Assembly: GCA_017538365.1 (NCBI GenBank)
Contig: JAFYIZ010000028.1
Location: 62,001 to 126,000, forward strand
Origin: a bacterium
GTDB taxonomy: Bacteria; UBP6; UBA1177
DNA: 64,000 nt
Direction of reading: 5' to 3'
Shown one piece after another: positions 26,029-34,436 of this stretch. A model generated the notes under the pieces. The model was not told the DNA's origin. It ran no database searches and saw only the letters and a list, made by a program, of their open reading frames with translations. Position 1 is the stretch's first letter. Every line of letters begins with the position of its first letter. A program made the translations under genes and the position numbers.

Positions 26029-26066
26029 GGCAGTGCTTTTGTTTTTTAAGGTTGTTAAGGGCTTTT

Positions 26067-27314
26067 ATGGAACTTGTTGAAAAACTTGAGATTTTGGGCG
26101 CTGCGGCAAAGTTCGACGCAAGCTGTTCGTCGAGCGGAAGCAGCAGAAAAGGTGTCGAAGGCGGCATCGGAAGCGCATACAGAGCCGGGATTTGTCACAG
26201 CTGGGCGGCTGACGGAAGGTGCATAAGTCTTCTCAAAGTTTTGTTCACGAACTACTGCATAAATGACTGTGCGTACTGCATCAACAGGCGCAGCAATGAC
26301 GTAAAGCGGGCGACTTTTACGGTCGACGAACTTGTCTCGCTTACGATGAATTTCTACAAAAGAAACTACATTGAAGGGCTTTTTCTGAGTTCAGGTATCA
26401 TAAAAAATGCCGATTTTACGATGGAAAAACTGATTGCCGTGGCGAAAAAACTGCGCAATGAAGAAAATTTTCACGGCTACATTCATTTGAAAGTGATTCC
26501 GGGAGCGAGCGATATTCTTATAAAAGAAGCTGGGCTATATGCCGACAGAGTTTCGGTAAATATCGAACTTCCTTCAGAAAAAAGTTTGAAACTGCTTACC
26601 GAAAAAAGCAAAGAGTCGATAATAAAACCGATGACTGACATTACTTCCGACATTGTTGAAAACCGTGAAGAGAGGAGAAAAACAAAAAAACTTCCCATGT
26701 TTGCTCCCGCCGGGCAGACGACACAGCTCATTGTCGGTGCTACGCCCGAAACCGACCGGAAAATAGTGAAACTGACCGAGGCTTTTTATAAAAAATTCAG
26801 CATGAAAAGGGTTTACTACTCGGCCTTCGTGCCTGTAAATTCCGACAACCGTCTCCCGATTGTTTCGATGCCGCCGCTCGACCGCGAACACAGGCTCTAT
26901 CAGGCTGACTGGCTCATGCGCTTTTACGGTTTTCAGGCTGACGAAATCGTAACGGAGGAAAATCCGTTCCTTTCCGACGACATTGATCCGAAGGCTGTCT
27001 GGGCCATGCGGAACATGCACCTGTTTCCGCTTGAAATCAACACGGCGGCGTTCGAAATGATTCTGCGCGTGCCTGGAATAGGGAGAAAATCGGCTTTCAG
27101 AATAATTTATGCTAGAAAAAACGGCTCGCTCGATTTTGACGACCTCAAAAGAATCGGCGTTGTCCTCAAAAGGGCGCGCTATTTCATCACCTGCAAAGGA
27201 AAGATGATGGCAGACACGATCATTGCAGAGCTGACAGTTTTCGAAGCGATGAAAACGACCAGCACTAAAGCCGGGGCTGTTGACCACACTTACGAGCAGC
27301 TTTTACTCTTTTAA
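26067..27314 (+). CDS. Radical SAM protein with helix-hairpin-helix, putative DNA modification/repair
   Basis: 415 residues from ATG 26067 (AAGGG upstream). Radical SAM cluster motif NYCINDCAYC (CxxxCxxC), and a C-terminal helix-hairpin-helix MILRVPGIGRKSAFRII typical of DNA-binding repair proteins. This arrangement matches the family described as putative DNA modification/repair radical SAM proteins, often encoded beside a DUF4130 partner and uracil-DNA glycosylase. Here the DUF4130 gene follows after 4 nt; no glycosylase is seen in either. The reaction is not known. Confidence 0.88.
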   Translation: MELVEKLEILGAAAKFDASCSSSGSSRKGVEGGIGSAYRAGICHSWAADGRCISLLKVLFTNYCINDCAYCINRRSNDVKRATFTVDELVSLTMNFYKRNYIEGLFLSSGIIKNADFTMEKLIAVAKKLRNEENFHGYIHLKVIPGASDILIKEAGLYADRVSVNIELPSEKSLKLLTEKSKESIIKPMTDITSDIVENREERRKTKKLPMFAPAGQTTQLIVGATPETDRKIVKLTEAFYKKFSMKRVYYSAFVPVNSDNRLPIVSMPPLDREHRLYQADWLMRFYGFQADEIVTEENPFLSDDIDPKAVWAMRNMHLFPLEINTAAFEMILRVPGIGRKSAFRIIYARKNGSLDFDDLKRIGVVLKRARYFITCKGKMMADTIIAELTVFEAMKTTSTKAGAVDHTYEQLLLF

Positions 27315-27318
27315 AACA

Positions 27319-28080
27319 ATGATTTTTATTTACGACAGCACATTTGAAGGTTTTCTGAGCGCGGTTTTTGACGCTTTTCCGGTAAAAGAAGAGGTCTCGA
27401 TTGAAAAAAAAGATTGCTGGCAGCCGCTTCTTTTCGCCGAGCCTGTTGAAGTCAAAACAGAGCCCGAAAAAGCGGAAAGAGTTGCGGAAAAACTTCTTTC
27501 GATATGCGGGCATCGCGGATTTTCGGCGATAGTCCAGATCTTTCTTTCGGAAGCTGAAGGGTGCGAAACGGCTGCGTTTTACCTGATAAAATCGGTGATA
27601 AAATACGGTTCGAAGTCGTTTTCGCGCTTTCAGGATGAGAAAATTACCCACGCAATGGAACTCAGAAAAAAAGTTTCCAAAGAGTGCGACAGATTTTTGG
27701 GAATTCTGCGCTTTTCGGAGCTTTCAAACGGCGTTTTCTACGCTCCGTGTGAACCAGATCACAACATTATTCCGCTAATTGCCGGTCATTTTTACGAGCG
27801 TCTTTTGGGAACAAAGTGGATGATCCACGATCTCAGGCGCGGATTTGCCCTCTATCACAGCAATGGCAATATGGAAAATGTTGAATTTATTGATGAATTA
27901 ACCTCTCACTTGAATATGGCGAATCTCTTGGGAAAGTCCGAAAACGAAGAAGATTTCGCCGAAATGTGGTGCCGCTACTTCAAAACCATTGCCATTGAAA
28001 CCCGCATAAATCCTAAATTACAGAGGCAGTTCATGCCGCAGCGTTACTGGAAATACCTGACTGAAAAGAAAAACGGTTAA
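27319..28080 (+). CDS. DUF4130-type DNA metabolism protein
   Basis: 253 residues from ATG 27319. The N-terminal FIYDSTFEGFLSAVFDAF, the central FLGILRFSELSNGVFYAPCE and the pattern HFYERLLGTKWMIHDLRR and PQRYWKYLTE fit DUF4130 proteins, which occur next to the radical SAM gene upstream. Sometimes such proteins carry a C-terminal uracil-DNA glycosylase domain; this one does not. Probably forms a functional pair with the upstream gene in DNA base repair or modification (inference from context). Confidence 0.85.
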   Translation: MIFIYDSTFEGFLSAVFDAFPVKEEVSIEKKDCWQPLLFAEPVEVKTEPEKAERVAEKLLSICGHRGFSAIVQIFLSEAEGCETAAFYLIKSVIKYGSKSFSRFQDEKITHAMELRKKVSKECDRFLGILRFSELSNGVFYAPCEPDHNIIPLIAGHFYERLLGTKWMIHDLRRGFALYHSNGNMENVEFIDELTSHLNMANLLGKSENEEDFAEMWCRYFKTIAIETRINPKLQRQFMPQRYWKYLTEKKNG

Positions 28081-28323
28081 GGTTCTCTTTGTTGACTTTA
28101 TTCACCGCAAACCGATAATGCACAATCTTTTGGTTATTGATTGAATTGAGTAAATCATAAAAAAATCATGAGTAAATTTCCTGAATTCGACAAACAGGAA
28201 ACCATTTTTAATCCGCATAACATTCGAATTTGTTTTATCGGAAAAGGGCGAAGAGCGTTTTTTTAAGGCGTTTTTTTTTTTTTTTTGAACCTTTACGTTT
28301 CCAAATCTGATAAAACAAAAAAA
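28081..28323. other. Intergenic region with a T16 homopolymer
   Basis: With the promoter and leader to 28393, this makes the largest gene-free gap in the window (about 310 nt). It holds AT-rich sequence and an unbroken T16 run at 28271-28286, preceded by GAGCG-T7-AAGGCG. I see no convincing small gene, RNA gene or terminator stem. A minus-strand reading frame across it lacks coding character. Confidence 0.6.
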
Positions 28324-28328
28324 TTGCA

Positions 28329-28341
28329 TACCAAAATGGTA
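28329..28341. promoter_or_regulatory. Palindromic operator copy 1 (TACCA-AAA-TGGTA)
   Basis: Perfect 5+5 inverted repeat starting at the last base of a -35-like TTGCAT (28324-28329) and ahead of the small regulator gene. The 15-mer ACCAAAATGGTAGCA (28330-28344) matches the copy at 28879-28893 at 13 of 15 positions. Confidence 0.6.
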
Positions 28342-28393
28342 GCATTTTTTTCAACAAGGGCAGGTCTATTTTTTTGTGAACCCAGGAGAAAAA

Positions 28394-28867
28394 ATGACGA
28401 AAAAAACAGATGTTATGGTTTTGGTCGATCTGGTTAGGGCGCTCGGTTATAAAAATCCCGAAAAGCTCGCAAACTGGATCCGCGACATTATTAAAAAAAA
28501 GGAAGATTTCGACAAGCGGTTTCATATTGCAGGTCCGGAGCGCGATTTCGGCAGACGGGAAGAAAAGTTTCTGCTTGATGCTGATGCCGTAGTTCTGGTG
28601 GAAAATCTCTGCTTTCTCAAGCCTTACATGTCGTGTTTCGGAAAATCGATGGAAGACAGTCGGGAATTCCAGCCTTACAGGATTCTTGCCAAAGAGAAGG
28701 GTTTTAATAAGGCGGAACTCGAAAGAAAGTATAAACGGCTTCGCGCCGAACTTCAGGCAATGAAAGAGGAAAGCGAAAATGCTCTTAGAGAACTTGAAAC
28801 GTTCCACATGATTCTTGTTAGTGGTGAACCAATTGATATTACTAAAGAAAAGTTGGTTAAAAAGTGA
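28394..28867 (+). CDS. Small putative DNA-binding regulator (antirepressor-like N-terminus, coiled coil)
   Basis: 157 residues from ATG 28394 (AGGAG 5 nt upstream; the in-frame GTG at 28376 has no site). The N-terminal LVDLVRALGYKNPEKLANWI and IRDIIKKKEDF recall phage antirepressor (Bro-N/AntA-type) segments, but the match is weak. Residues ~105-145 form a charged coiled coil (KAELERKYKRLRAELQAMKE). No phage genes lie nearby. The same palindrome occurs in the promoter region before this gene and in the promoter after it, which suggests that this protein binds both: itself and the lipoprotein at 28940. Function is inferred only. Confidence 0.65.
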   Translation: MTKKTDVMVLVDLVRALGYKNPEKLANWIRDIIKKKEDFDKRFHIAGPERDFGRREEKFLLDADAVVLVENLCFLKPYMSCFGKSMEDSREFQPYRILAKEKGFNKAELERKYKRLRAELQAMKEESENALRELETFHMILVSGEPIDITKEKLVKK

Positions 28868-28872
28868 TTTTT

Positions 28873-28900
28873 TTGACAACCAATTTGGTAGCAATAGCAG
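28873..28900 (+). promoter_or_regulatory. Promoter with palindromic operator copy 2
   Basis: TTGACA (28873-28878), 16-nt spacer, TAGCAG (28895-28900). The spacer contains ACCAA-T-TTGGT (28879-28889), a perfect inverted repeat, followed by AGCA as in copy 1. It drives the lipoprotein gene at 28940. Confidence 0.65.
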
Positions 28901-28939
28901 ACTTTTGTTTTGTTTGTTTTATCGATTAAGGAGGGAAAA

Positions 28940-30061
28940 ATGAAAAAATTTCTTGTTTGCGCAGCTATGCTTGCTGCAATGGTTTTTATTGTTTCCTGCG
29001 GCGGCAGCGGTAGCGGAGGTGAAAGTTATTATCAGGAATGTGTTTACGGGGATTATGTCTGCAAATATGGAGATTCCTACTACTGCGGCTATTCCGGCAA
29101 CGATTTGAGGTGGATGCTTGCAGAGCATTGTGAGTATTGCGATTCATGGACCGGAAAATGCGACAACAGTCACAGCAGTGATTCAGAGTGTTCTGCCGGG
29201 CAATATAAGTGTGACGGCTCTTATTCCTACTCTTGTTACAATGGCTACTGGAGCTATGATGCTTACTGCGATTACGGTTGCAATTCTTCTACAGGAAAAT
29301 GCAACAGCAGTTCTAACGACGATAACGACAGTTCTCTGAACTTGTCATGCATGTCGATTTACAGCTGCTATGCTGATTGCGAAGACAATGCATGTGCACA
29401 AAATTGTGTGGACAATGGCTCTGAAACCGGTCAGCGTCAATTTTACGAAATGTATGAATGTTGGATAGACAACTGCTCGGATGCAACAACTGATGATGAA
29501 TTTACAGAGTGTGTATACAGCAACTGTTCAAAAGAAATGAAAGACTGCGGATTTACTGTTCCGGACGGCAATAATGATCCTACTAATCCCAGTGATCCCA
29601 CCACTGATCCATCTGATGAATGTGCCGAAGGTTTGTTCTACTATCAGGGAACATGCCAGAGTCCGTGGGGCAAAAAATGGATAGTCACTTTTATAAGTGC
29701 AAAAGTTGCTGAAAAAAATGCTGACGATGAAGCGTGGGATGGCTTGGGCGGCCTGCCGGATCTTTTTGCTGTTGTAAAAATCAACGGTAAAGAAGTCTTT
29801 AGAACAATTGAAGGTAGTGACTCCACTGCTGCGACATGGAATGAAGATGCTACAATAGATTTCTCTGCAAAAACTGACAAAATCACCTATTGTCTTTACG
29901 ACGGTGATGCTGTCGGCGGAGATACAAGTTCAGACCTGGCATCTTCGAACGATGAAGTAGGCTGCTGGGATCATGAATTTGAATGGTTCAGCCTTGATAA
30001 AGTAACCATTACTTCAGACGTTGTCGACCACTTTGATTTTTCTCTTGAACCGGCTTGGTAA
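28940..30061 (+). CDS. Cysteine-rich lipoprotein with C-terminal C2-like domain
   Basis: 373 residues from ATG 28940 (AAGGAGGG). Lipobox FIVSC (Cys20) followed by a Gly/Ser stretch. Residues ~30-120 carry Tyr/Cys-rich modules (CKYGDSYYCGYSG, YKCDGSYSYSCYNGYW), residues ~135-205 a second Cys region, then a Pro/Asp/Thr linker. The final ~130 residues (WIVTFISAKVAEK, PDLFAVVKINGKEVFRT, ATWNEDATIDF, YCLYDGD) resemble a C2 beta-sandwich with Asp residues placed as in Ca2+-binding loops. Likely a surface protein binding lipid or partner proteins through the C2-like domain. Its promoter carries the same palindrome as the preceding regulator gene. Confidence 0.75.
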   Translation: MKKFLVCAAMLAAMVFIVSCGGSGSGGESYYQECVYGDYVCKYGDSYYCGYSGNDLRWMLAEHCEYCDSWTGKCDNSHSSDSECSAGQYKCDGSYSYSCYNGYWSYDAYCDYGCNSSTGKCNSSSNDDNDSSLNLSCMSIYSCYADCEDNACAQNCVDNGSETGQRQFYEMYECWIDNCSDATTDDEFTECVYSNCSKEMKDCGFTVPDGNNDPTNPSDPTTDPSDECAEGLFYYQGTCQSPWGKKWIVTFISAKVAEKNADDEAWDGLGGLPDLFAVVKINGKEVFRTIEGSDSTAATWNEDATIDFSAKTDKITYCLYDGDAVGGDTSSDLASSNDEVGCWDHEFEWFSLDKVTITSDVVDHFDFSLEPAW

Positions 30062-30092
30062 ACTGTTGTTTCCACTTAATCCCTAACAAAAA

Positions 30093-30120
30093 TTGTCATT
30101 TTTTGATTTCTGCCTAAAAT
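30093..30120 (+). promoter_or_regulatory. Promoter of the Pro/Glu-rich protein gene
   Basis: TTGTCA (30093-30098), 16-nt spacer, TAAAAT (30115-30120), then TGATCGG and T7 (30128-30134). Confidence 0.65.
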
Positions 30121-30150
30121 TGATCGGTTTTTTTGTTTATGGAGGCAAAA

Positions 30151-30831
30151 ATGAAAAAGATTTCTTTGTTTGTGTTAATGATTTTCGGAATTTTCATGCT
30201 CTTTGCGGTTGATGCTGCGCCTGAAACGGCTCAAGAATCTGTCGAAACGACTCCGGAACAGGCAGAGCCGGCTGAAAACGCGCAGGAACCTGCCGCTGAA
30301 CCCGAACAACCTGCTGAAAGTATGCAGCAGCCTGTAGAGACTGCTCCTGAGGCATCTGCCGAAACAGCACAACCCGCTGAAACAGTGCAGGAACCCGTAG
30401 AGATGTTACCTGAAACGTCTCCAGAACCTGAACAACCTGCTGAACCTGCACAACCCCGTTCTGAAAAACCGCAGAAAATCAAATATTACAGACCTTACCT
30501 CGGTGCCGGAATTCCGCTTATCGTCATAGGTTCGGTATCTTTTGCACTTATGATGCCGGCTATGGGAACTATGGCGTTTGCCGCTTCAGACGCATGTGAA
30601 GGTAAGGATTGGGATTTCTGCGAAGAACTTCACGACAACAATAAAAAACACCACACCGCGTGGACGGTAGGTTCCGTTATGACGGGAGTCGTCGGCGCTG
30701 GAATGATCGCAGTCGGATCGTGGCTGACAAGTGTTGAAAAACCGAGAGAAAATCAGTGTGTTACACTGGAAGGTGTCGCAGTTCTTCCGACCAAAGACGG
30801 AATGTATGCTTCCATAGGTCTGGGTTTCTAA
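30151..30831 (+). CDS. Exported protein with Ala/Glu/Pro/Gln repeats and two membrane helices
   Basis: 226 residues from ATG 30151 (GGAGG upstream). A cleavable-looking signal sequence ends near FAVDAAP. Residues ~23-110 are a low-complexity spacer of units like PAETVQEPVEMLPE and PEQPAESMQQPVE. Two hydrophobic helices follow (GIPLIVIGSVSFALMMPAMG and WTVGSVMTGVVGAGMIAVGS) with a short charged loop containing two Cys (DACEGKDWDFCEELHD). The long spacer ahead of membrane helices recalls proteins that span the periplasm. No family is recognised. Confidence 0.7.
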   Translation: MKKISLFVLMIFGIFMLFAVDAAPETAQESVETTPEQAEPAENAQEPAAEPEQPAESMQQPVETAPEASAETAQPAETVQEPVEMLPETSPEPEQPAEPAQPRSEKPQKIKYYRPYLGAGIPLIVIGSVSFALMMPAMGTMAFAASDACEGKDWDFCEELHDNNKKHHTAWTVGSVMTGVVGAGMIAVGSWLTSVEKPRENQCVTLEGVAVLPTKDGMYASIGLGF

Positions 30832-30845
30832 CCGTATTTTCTTAA

Positions 30846-30861
30846 TTTCCGAAGCCGGAAA
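30846..30861 (+). terminator. Hairpin without T-tract downstream of the repeat protein
   Basis: TTTCCG-AAGC-CGGAAA forms a 6-bp stem 15 nt after the stop. It lacks a following T-run, so it may be an mRNA 3' stabiliser rather than an intrinsic terminator. Confidence 0.35.
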
Positions 30862-30875
30862 ATCATCATCTTAAA

Positions 30876-30903
30876 TTGACAATTTACTCTTCATCTTTAG
30901 AAT
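30876..30903 (+). promoter_or_regulatory. leuC promoter
   Basis: TTGACA (30876-30881), 16-nt spacer, TAGAAT (30898-30903), then ATTCCGCTTATG and T7 (30916-30922). Confidence 0.7.
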
Positions 30904-30936
30904 ATTCCGCTTATGTTTTTTTGAGTGGAGAGAATT

Positions 30937-32148
30937 ATGGGAAAAACAGTCATTGAAAAGATTTTTTACGACCATCTGATTGACAAAAACGAGCCTGTAA
31001 CGCCGGGTTCTATCGTCTGGATCAATATTGACTACAAAAGTGCGAGAGATTTCGGCGGCGCAAACGTCGTCAACAACCTCGAAAGCAAGTTCTCAGGTTC
31101 TTTGATTGCAGATAAAGAGCGCACGATGTTCACTTTTGACTGCGTTGCACCGGCAAAAACAATTCCTTACGCCGTAAACCAGCAGAGATGCAGGGTTTTC
31201 GCAAGAAAGGAAGGGCTCAAAGTTTACGATGTCGATTCGGGAATCGGTTCGCACATTCTCATTGATGAATACGCAAAACCGGGAATGACGATTGTCAGCA
31301 CTGACAGCCACTTCAACATCATGGGGGCGATAAGCTGCTTCGGCCAGGGAATGGGAGATGTCGATATTTCCTACATCTGGAAAACTGGCCGTACCTGGTT
31401 CGAAGTGCCGCAGAGCGTAAAACTTACTCTCAAAGGCAAACGCAAAGCGGGAATAAAAGCGAAAGACATAGTTCTTTTCATGCTCAAGAAGTTCGGATCT
31501 CGCACATTCCTCGGACAGGTCGTCGAGCTTTACGGCGAGGAAGCTGAAAAACTCACTCTTGACGAGAGAGTAACTATCGCCAGCATGGGAACCGAAATGG
31601 GCGTAATTTCGATAATGATTCCGACAACTGGTCTCGAAGGTTTCAAAGAAATCAAGGCAGATCCCGACGCGAATTATGCCGCTGAATACGAGCTTGATCT
31701 TGATGCTCTCACTGAACCGCAGGTCGCTGCTCCGCCGCATCCGCACAACGTTCACAACGTCAGCGAATTTGCCGGAAAAGCGGTCGACACGGTCTTCATC
31801 GGAAGCTGCACGAACGGCAGAATTTCCGATTTTGAAGATGTCGCAAGGATTGTCAAAGGCAAAAAAATCAAAACTAACGGATATATCGTTCCGTCATCGC
31901 GCAGGATTTACGGCGAACTCATGAAGTCGGGCATTCTCGAAACGCTTTTCGACGCAGGTTTCGTAATCGCAAATCCTGGTTGCGGCGGATGCGCTTCAGG
32001 TCAGATCGGAATGACTGGCGACGGCGAGGTTATCGTTTCGACTTCAAACCGCAATTTCAAAGGCAAACAGGGAAACGGCGAGGTTCATCTTGCCAGCCCG
32101 GCAACGGCTGCATATTCGGCATTGAAAGGGGAGATCTGTGGATTCTGA
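30937..32148 (+). CDS. leuC: 3-isopropylmalate dehydratase large subunit (HACN type)
   Basis: 403 residues from ATG 30937 (GGAGAG upstream). Aconitase-family motifs: STDSHFNIMGA, SCTNGR (Cys291) and NPGCGGC (Cys349, Cys352) as 4Fe-4S ligands. The length fits the short archaeal-type large subunit that works with a separate small subunit; leuD is at 34437. Isomerises 2- to 3-isopropylmalate in leucine synthesis, but related enzymes use homoaconitate, citraconate or dimethylmalate, and no leuA or leuB is in view. GTG of the next gene overlaps by 11 nt. Confidence 0.88.
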   Translation: MGKTVIEKIFYDHLIDKNEPVTPGSIVWINIDYKSARDFGGANVVNNLESKFSGSLIADKERTMFTFDCVAPAKTIPYAVNQQRCRVFARKEGLKVYDVDSGIGSHILIDEYAKPGMTIVSTDSHFNIMGAISCFGQGMGDVDISYIWKTGRTWFEVPQSVKLTLKGKRKAGIKAKDIVLFMLKKFGSRTFLGQVVELYGEEAEKLTLDERVTIASMGTEMGVISIMIPTTGLEGFKEIKADPDANYAAEYELDLDALTEPQVAAPPHPHNVHNVSEFAGKAVDTVFIGSCTNGRISDFEDVARIVKGKKIKTNGYIVPSSRRIYGELMKSGILETLFDAGFVIANPGCGGCASGQIGMTGDGEVIVSTSNRNFKGKQGNGEVHLASPATAAYSALKGEICGF

Positions 32149-33556
32149 GAATTTGATCTCGCTCCTCTTTGTTTTAGATTCGTCTCCGCAAAGCGGCGCG
32201 TCTCTTGCATTTTTCAACAGTTTTATCGAGCAGCTTATCGACTGCATGGCTGAAAAAGTTGCTTTGACTGTGTTTTATCCTGAATTTTCGGACAAAGAGG
32301 AACATTTTTCGCTCAGCATAACGCAGACACCGAAATACCGCCGCATGGTAACGTATATTCCGACGCGGCTGGAATCTTTCAGCGATACTTATCTCAACGA
32401 AAAAATGGACGGAGTTTTCAGTTTTATCCTGAAAGAAGACCACTTTGACGCAATCCACATCTGGAGCCTTAAAAATCACTCTTTCAATTACCCGCTGCTT
32501 GCGAAAGAGCGGGGGATTCCGGTGGTTTACACTTTTTGCGACGGATTTCTTTTTTCAAATTCTATTTTTGAAAAAGGGCTGGGCGTAAGCGGCGAAAAAG
32601 TGAGGGTTTCAAATTTCGTAAACTCTTCGATAACTTCTTTTGTCCGCAGACTTGTCAGTGCCGTCAAGCCTAAACCGCGCTCGTACTGGTTTGAAAACAT
32701 CGGCAGATTCAGCCGCTACTACAACCGCACGCCGGAAAGCGGAATCGGACCTGACGTGTTTGAAGAACGAACCGATTTGGCTGACGAAGTCGTCTCTTTC
32801 TGCGACAAATTCCTGTTTTTTTCGGAACTTGAATACAACCTTTTCTACCGCCCGCTGATTCCCGAAAGCAAGGCGGCTTTCATGGAACAGGGAATAATGC
32901 GTGAACTCGATTTCTGGAACCGTCCTTTCGAAATCGAAGGTGCGGTCAGGTTCTGTTTTATGGGCGAGATTCTGCCGGAAGAGGGTATTCTGGAGCTTGT
33001 CGAGGCGTTCAACATCCTTTACAGCGAAGGATTCTGCAACGAACTGCACGTTTACGGCGAAACTCACGAAAATTCGCCTTATTTCACCAGGCTCAAACAG
33101 CGCGTTAAAAGCCCTGACATCTTTTTCCACGGCTCGATTCAGGGAGGAAGGATAAACGCCGCGCTCAATACAGCCGACGTGCTGATTGTTCCGGCAAAAT
33201 GGACGCGCAGCGACACTTTTCTGGTGAACAACGCGATTTCCGAAAGAAAGGCGCTCATAGTTTCAGGAAAGAACGCGCTTGCCGAAAAAGTGAGAAAGTC
33301 GGGCAGGGGAATCATTCTTGACGAAGTGACTCCGCGCGCAATCGCAGACGCCGTTTCGGAGCTCGAGCGCAACAGAAAAAGGCTTTACTATTTCATGCGT
33401 GTCACTGACGATTTCAGAGTTCCCGATATAAACGAAAACTGCGATGCGCTGACTTCGCTTTACGGTGAACTTGCGAAAAATTATAAAGAAGCAGATCCGC
33501 TTTTACTTGCGAGAAAACTTAACAGAAGAAGAAAAGAGAGGCAACAACGTGGATAA
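32138..33556 (+). CDS. Glycosyltransferase, GT-B fold (GT4-like)
   Basis: 472 residues from GTG 32138 with GGGGAG upstream, overlapping leuC by 11 nt. The N-terminal lobe has a glycosyltransferase 4-like SPQSGASLAFFNSFIEQL start. The C-terminal lobe has VRFCFMGEILPEEGILELVE, FFHGSIQGGRINAALNTADV and a VPAKWTRSDTFLVNNAISE stretch equivalent to the nucleotide-sugar binding ExxxxxxxE region. Probably cytoplasmic-face transfer of a sugar to an envelope glycan. Acceptor unknown. Placed between leuC and leuD, which is odd for its function. Confidence 0.8.
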   Translation: MDSENLISLLFVLDSSPQSGASLAFFNSFIEQLIDCMAEKVALTVFYPEFSDKEEHFSLSITQTPKYRRMVTYIPTRLESFSDTYLNEKMDGVFSFILKEDHFDAIHIWSLKNHSFNYPLLAKERGIPVVYTFCDGFLFSNSIFEKGLGVSGEKVRVSNFVNSSITSFVRRLVSAVKPKPRSYWFENIGRFSRYYNRTPESGIGPDVFEERTDLADEVVSFCDKFLFFSELEYNLFYRPLIPESKAAFMEQGIMRELDFWNRPFEIEGAVRFCFMGEILPEEGILELVEAFNILYSEGFCNELHVYGETHENSPYFTRLKQRVKSPDIFFHGSIQGGRINAALNTADVLIVPAKWTRSDTFLVNNAISERKALIVSGKNALAEKVRKSGRGIILDEVTPRAIADAVSELERNRKRLYYFMRVTDDFRVPDINENCDALTSLYGELAKNYKEADPLLLARKLNRRRKERQQRG

Positions 33557-34415
33557 ATTCAAAAACAACAGTACTCCTACGCCGGCTTTGGTCGTAAAAC
33601 TTGTACTTGTACTCGTTTTTCTGCTTACCGCGGCTTTTGTGAGCGGAGTCATGATCGGGAAAAACGGCAGACGGAACATCGACAGAACGAGTTCCGACGA
33701 AGAGGGAATAAACGAAAAACTCTCAAACTGCATTTTCAACTCTGACGAGCTTCGCGAAAAATACCTGAAACTCAGGGCTGCGGCGCGTGAAAAAGGGCTT
33801 GTGGATGAAAATGACGTCGTCAACGCCAATGTGGTTTGCAGACCGGAAGAAAAACTCTCGGAAAAACCGGTTGAACCGGAACCTGAGGAAAAAACAGAGG
33901 AAACGAAACCAGCCGAGACATCATCAGAGGTTTTGCATGAAAAGGAGAATCCTGAACCTGTAAAACAGGAAAATGTTGAACCTGAAAAACCCGTCGAAAC
34001 AAAACCTGTTGAATCCAAACAAGCGGAACAAAAACCCGCAGAAAAACCGGAAAAACAGGTGGAAAAACCTGTAGAGACATCTCCGAAAGAGCCCGCAAAA
34101 CCGGAGAAAACGGAAAAATCTGATAAAAACAAGACAATCGATGAAATACTGACAGAGAAAAAAGCGGAACCTGCGAAAGAAAAAGGGCAGACGTGCCGCT
34201 TTTCGATACAGGTTTTTGCTGCAAGCACCAGAGAACAGGCTGACGCGGCTGCCAAAAAGCTGAAATCTCTGAAACCGCGCGTGATCAGCGGCGAAAGCAA
34301 CGGCAAACAGTGGTTTAAGCTCAGATCGGGATGCTTCGATTCAAAAGAAGCTGCCGAAGCCAAGCTGCCGGAAGTCAGAAAATTGGAAAAATCGGCATAT
34401 ATTGTCTCGGAATAA
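33549..34415 (+). CDS. Membrane-anchored SPOR-domain protein
   Basis: 288 residues from GTG 33549 (GAGAGG 8 nt upstream), overlapping the glycosyltransferase by 8 nt. One transmembrane helix (about 14-36, LVVKLVLVLVFLLTAAFVSG), a long Pro/Glu/Lys-rich periplasmic linker (about 95-210), and a C-terminal SPOR domain (CRFSIQVFAASTREQADAAA, KQWFKLRSGCFDSKEAAE). SPOR domains bind denuded peptidoglycan glycan strands, mainly at division sites, as in FtsN and DamX. A cell-division or envelope role is likely. Confidence 0.85.
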   Translation: MDKFKNNSTPTPALVVKLVLVLVFLLTAAFVSGVMIGKNGRRNIDRTSSDEEGINEKLSNCIFNSDELREKYLKLRAAAREKGLVDENDVVNANVVCRPEEKLSEKPVEPEPEEKTEETKPAETSSEVLHEKENPEPVKQENVEPEKPVETKPVESKQAEQKPAEKPEKQVEKPVETSPKEPAKPEKTEKSDKNKTIDEILTEKKAEPAKEKGQTCRFSIQVFAASTREQADAAAKKLKSLKPRVISGESNGKQWFKLRSGCFDSKEAAEAKLPEVRKLEKSAYIVSE

Positions 34416-34436
34416 TAATTTTTTAAGGAGGAATCC

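Noticed and set aside
28394-28867. Antirepressor-like gene as a prophage remnant
   Set aside because: No integrase, structural or lysis genes nearby, no att-like duplications, and base composition like the neighbours.
28235-28894. 219-codon minus-strand frame across the regulator gene
   Set aside because: Runs through the T16 tract and has no ribosome site or recognisable domain; the plus-strand gene has AGGAG and a coiled coil.
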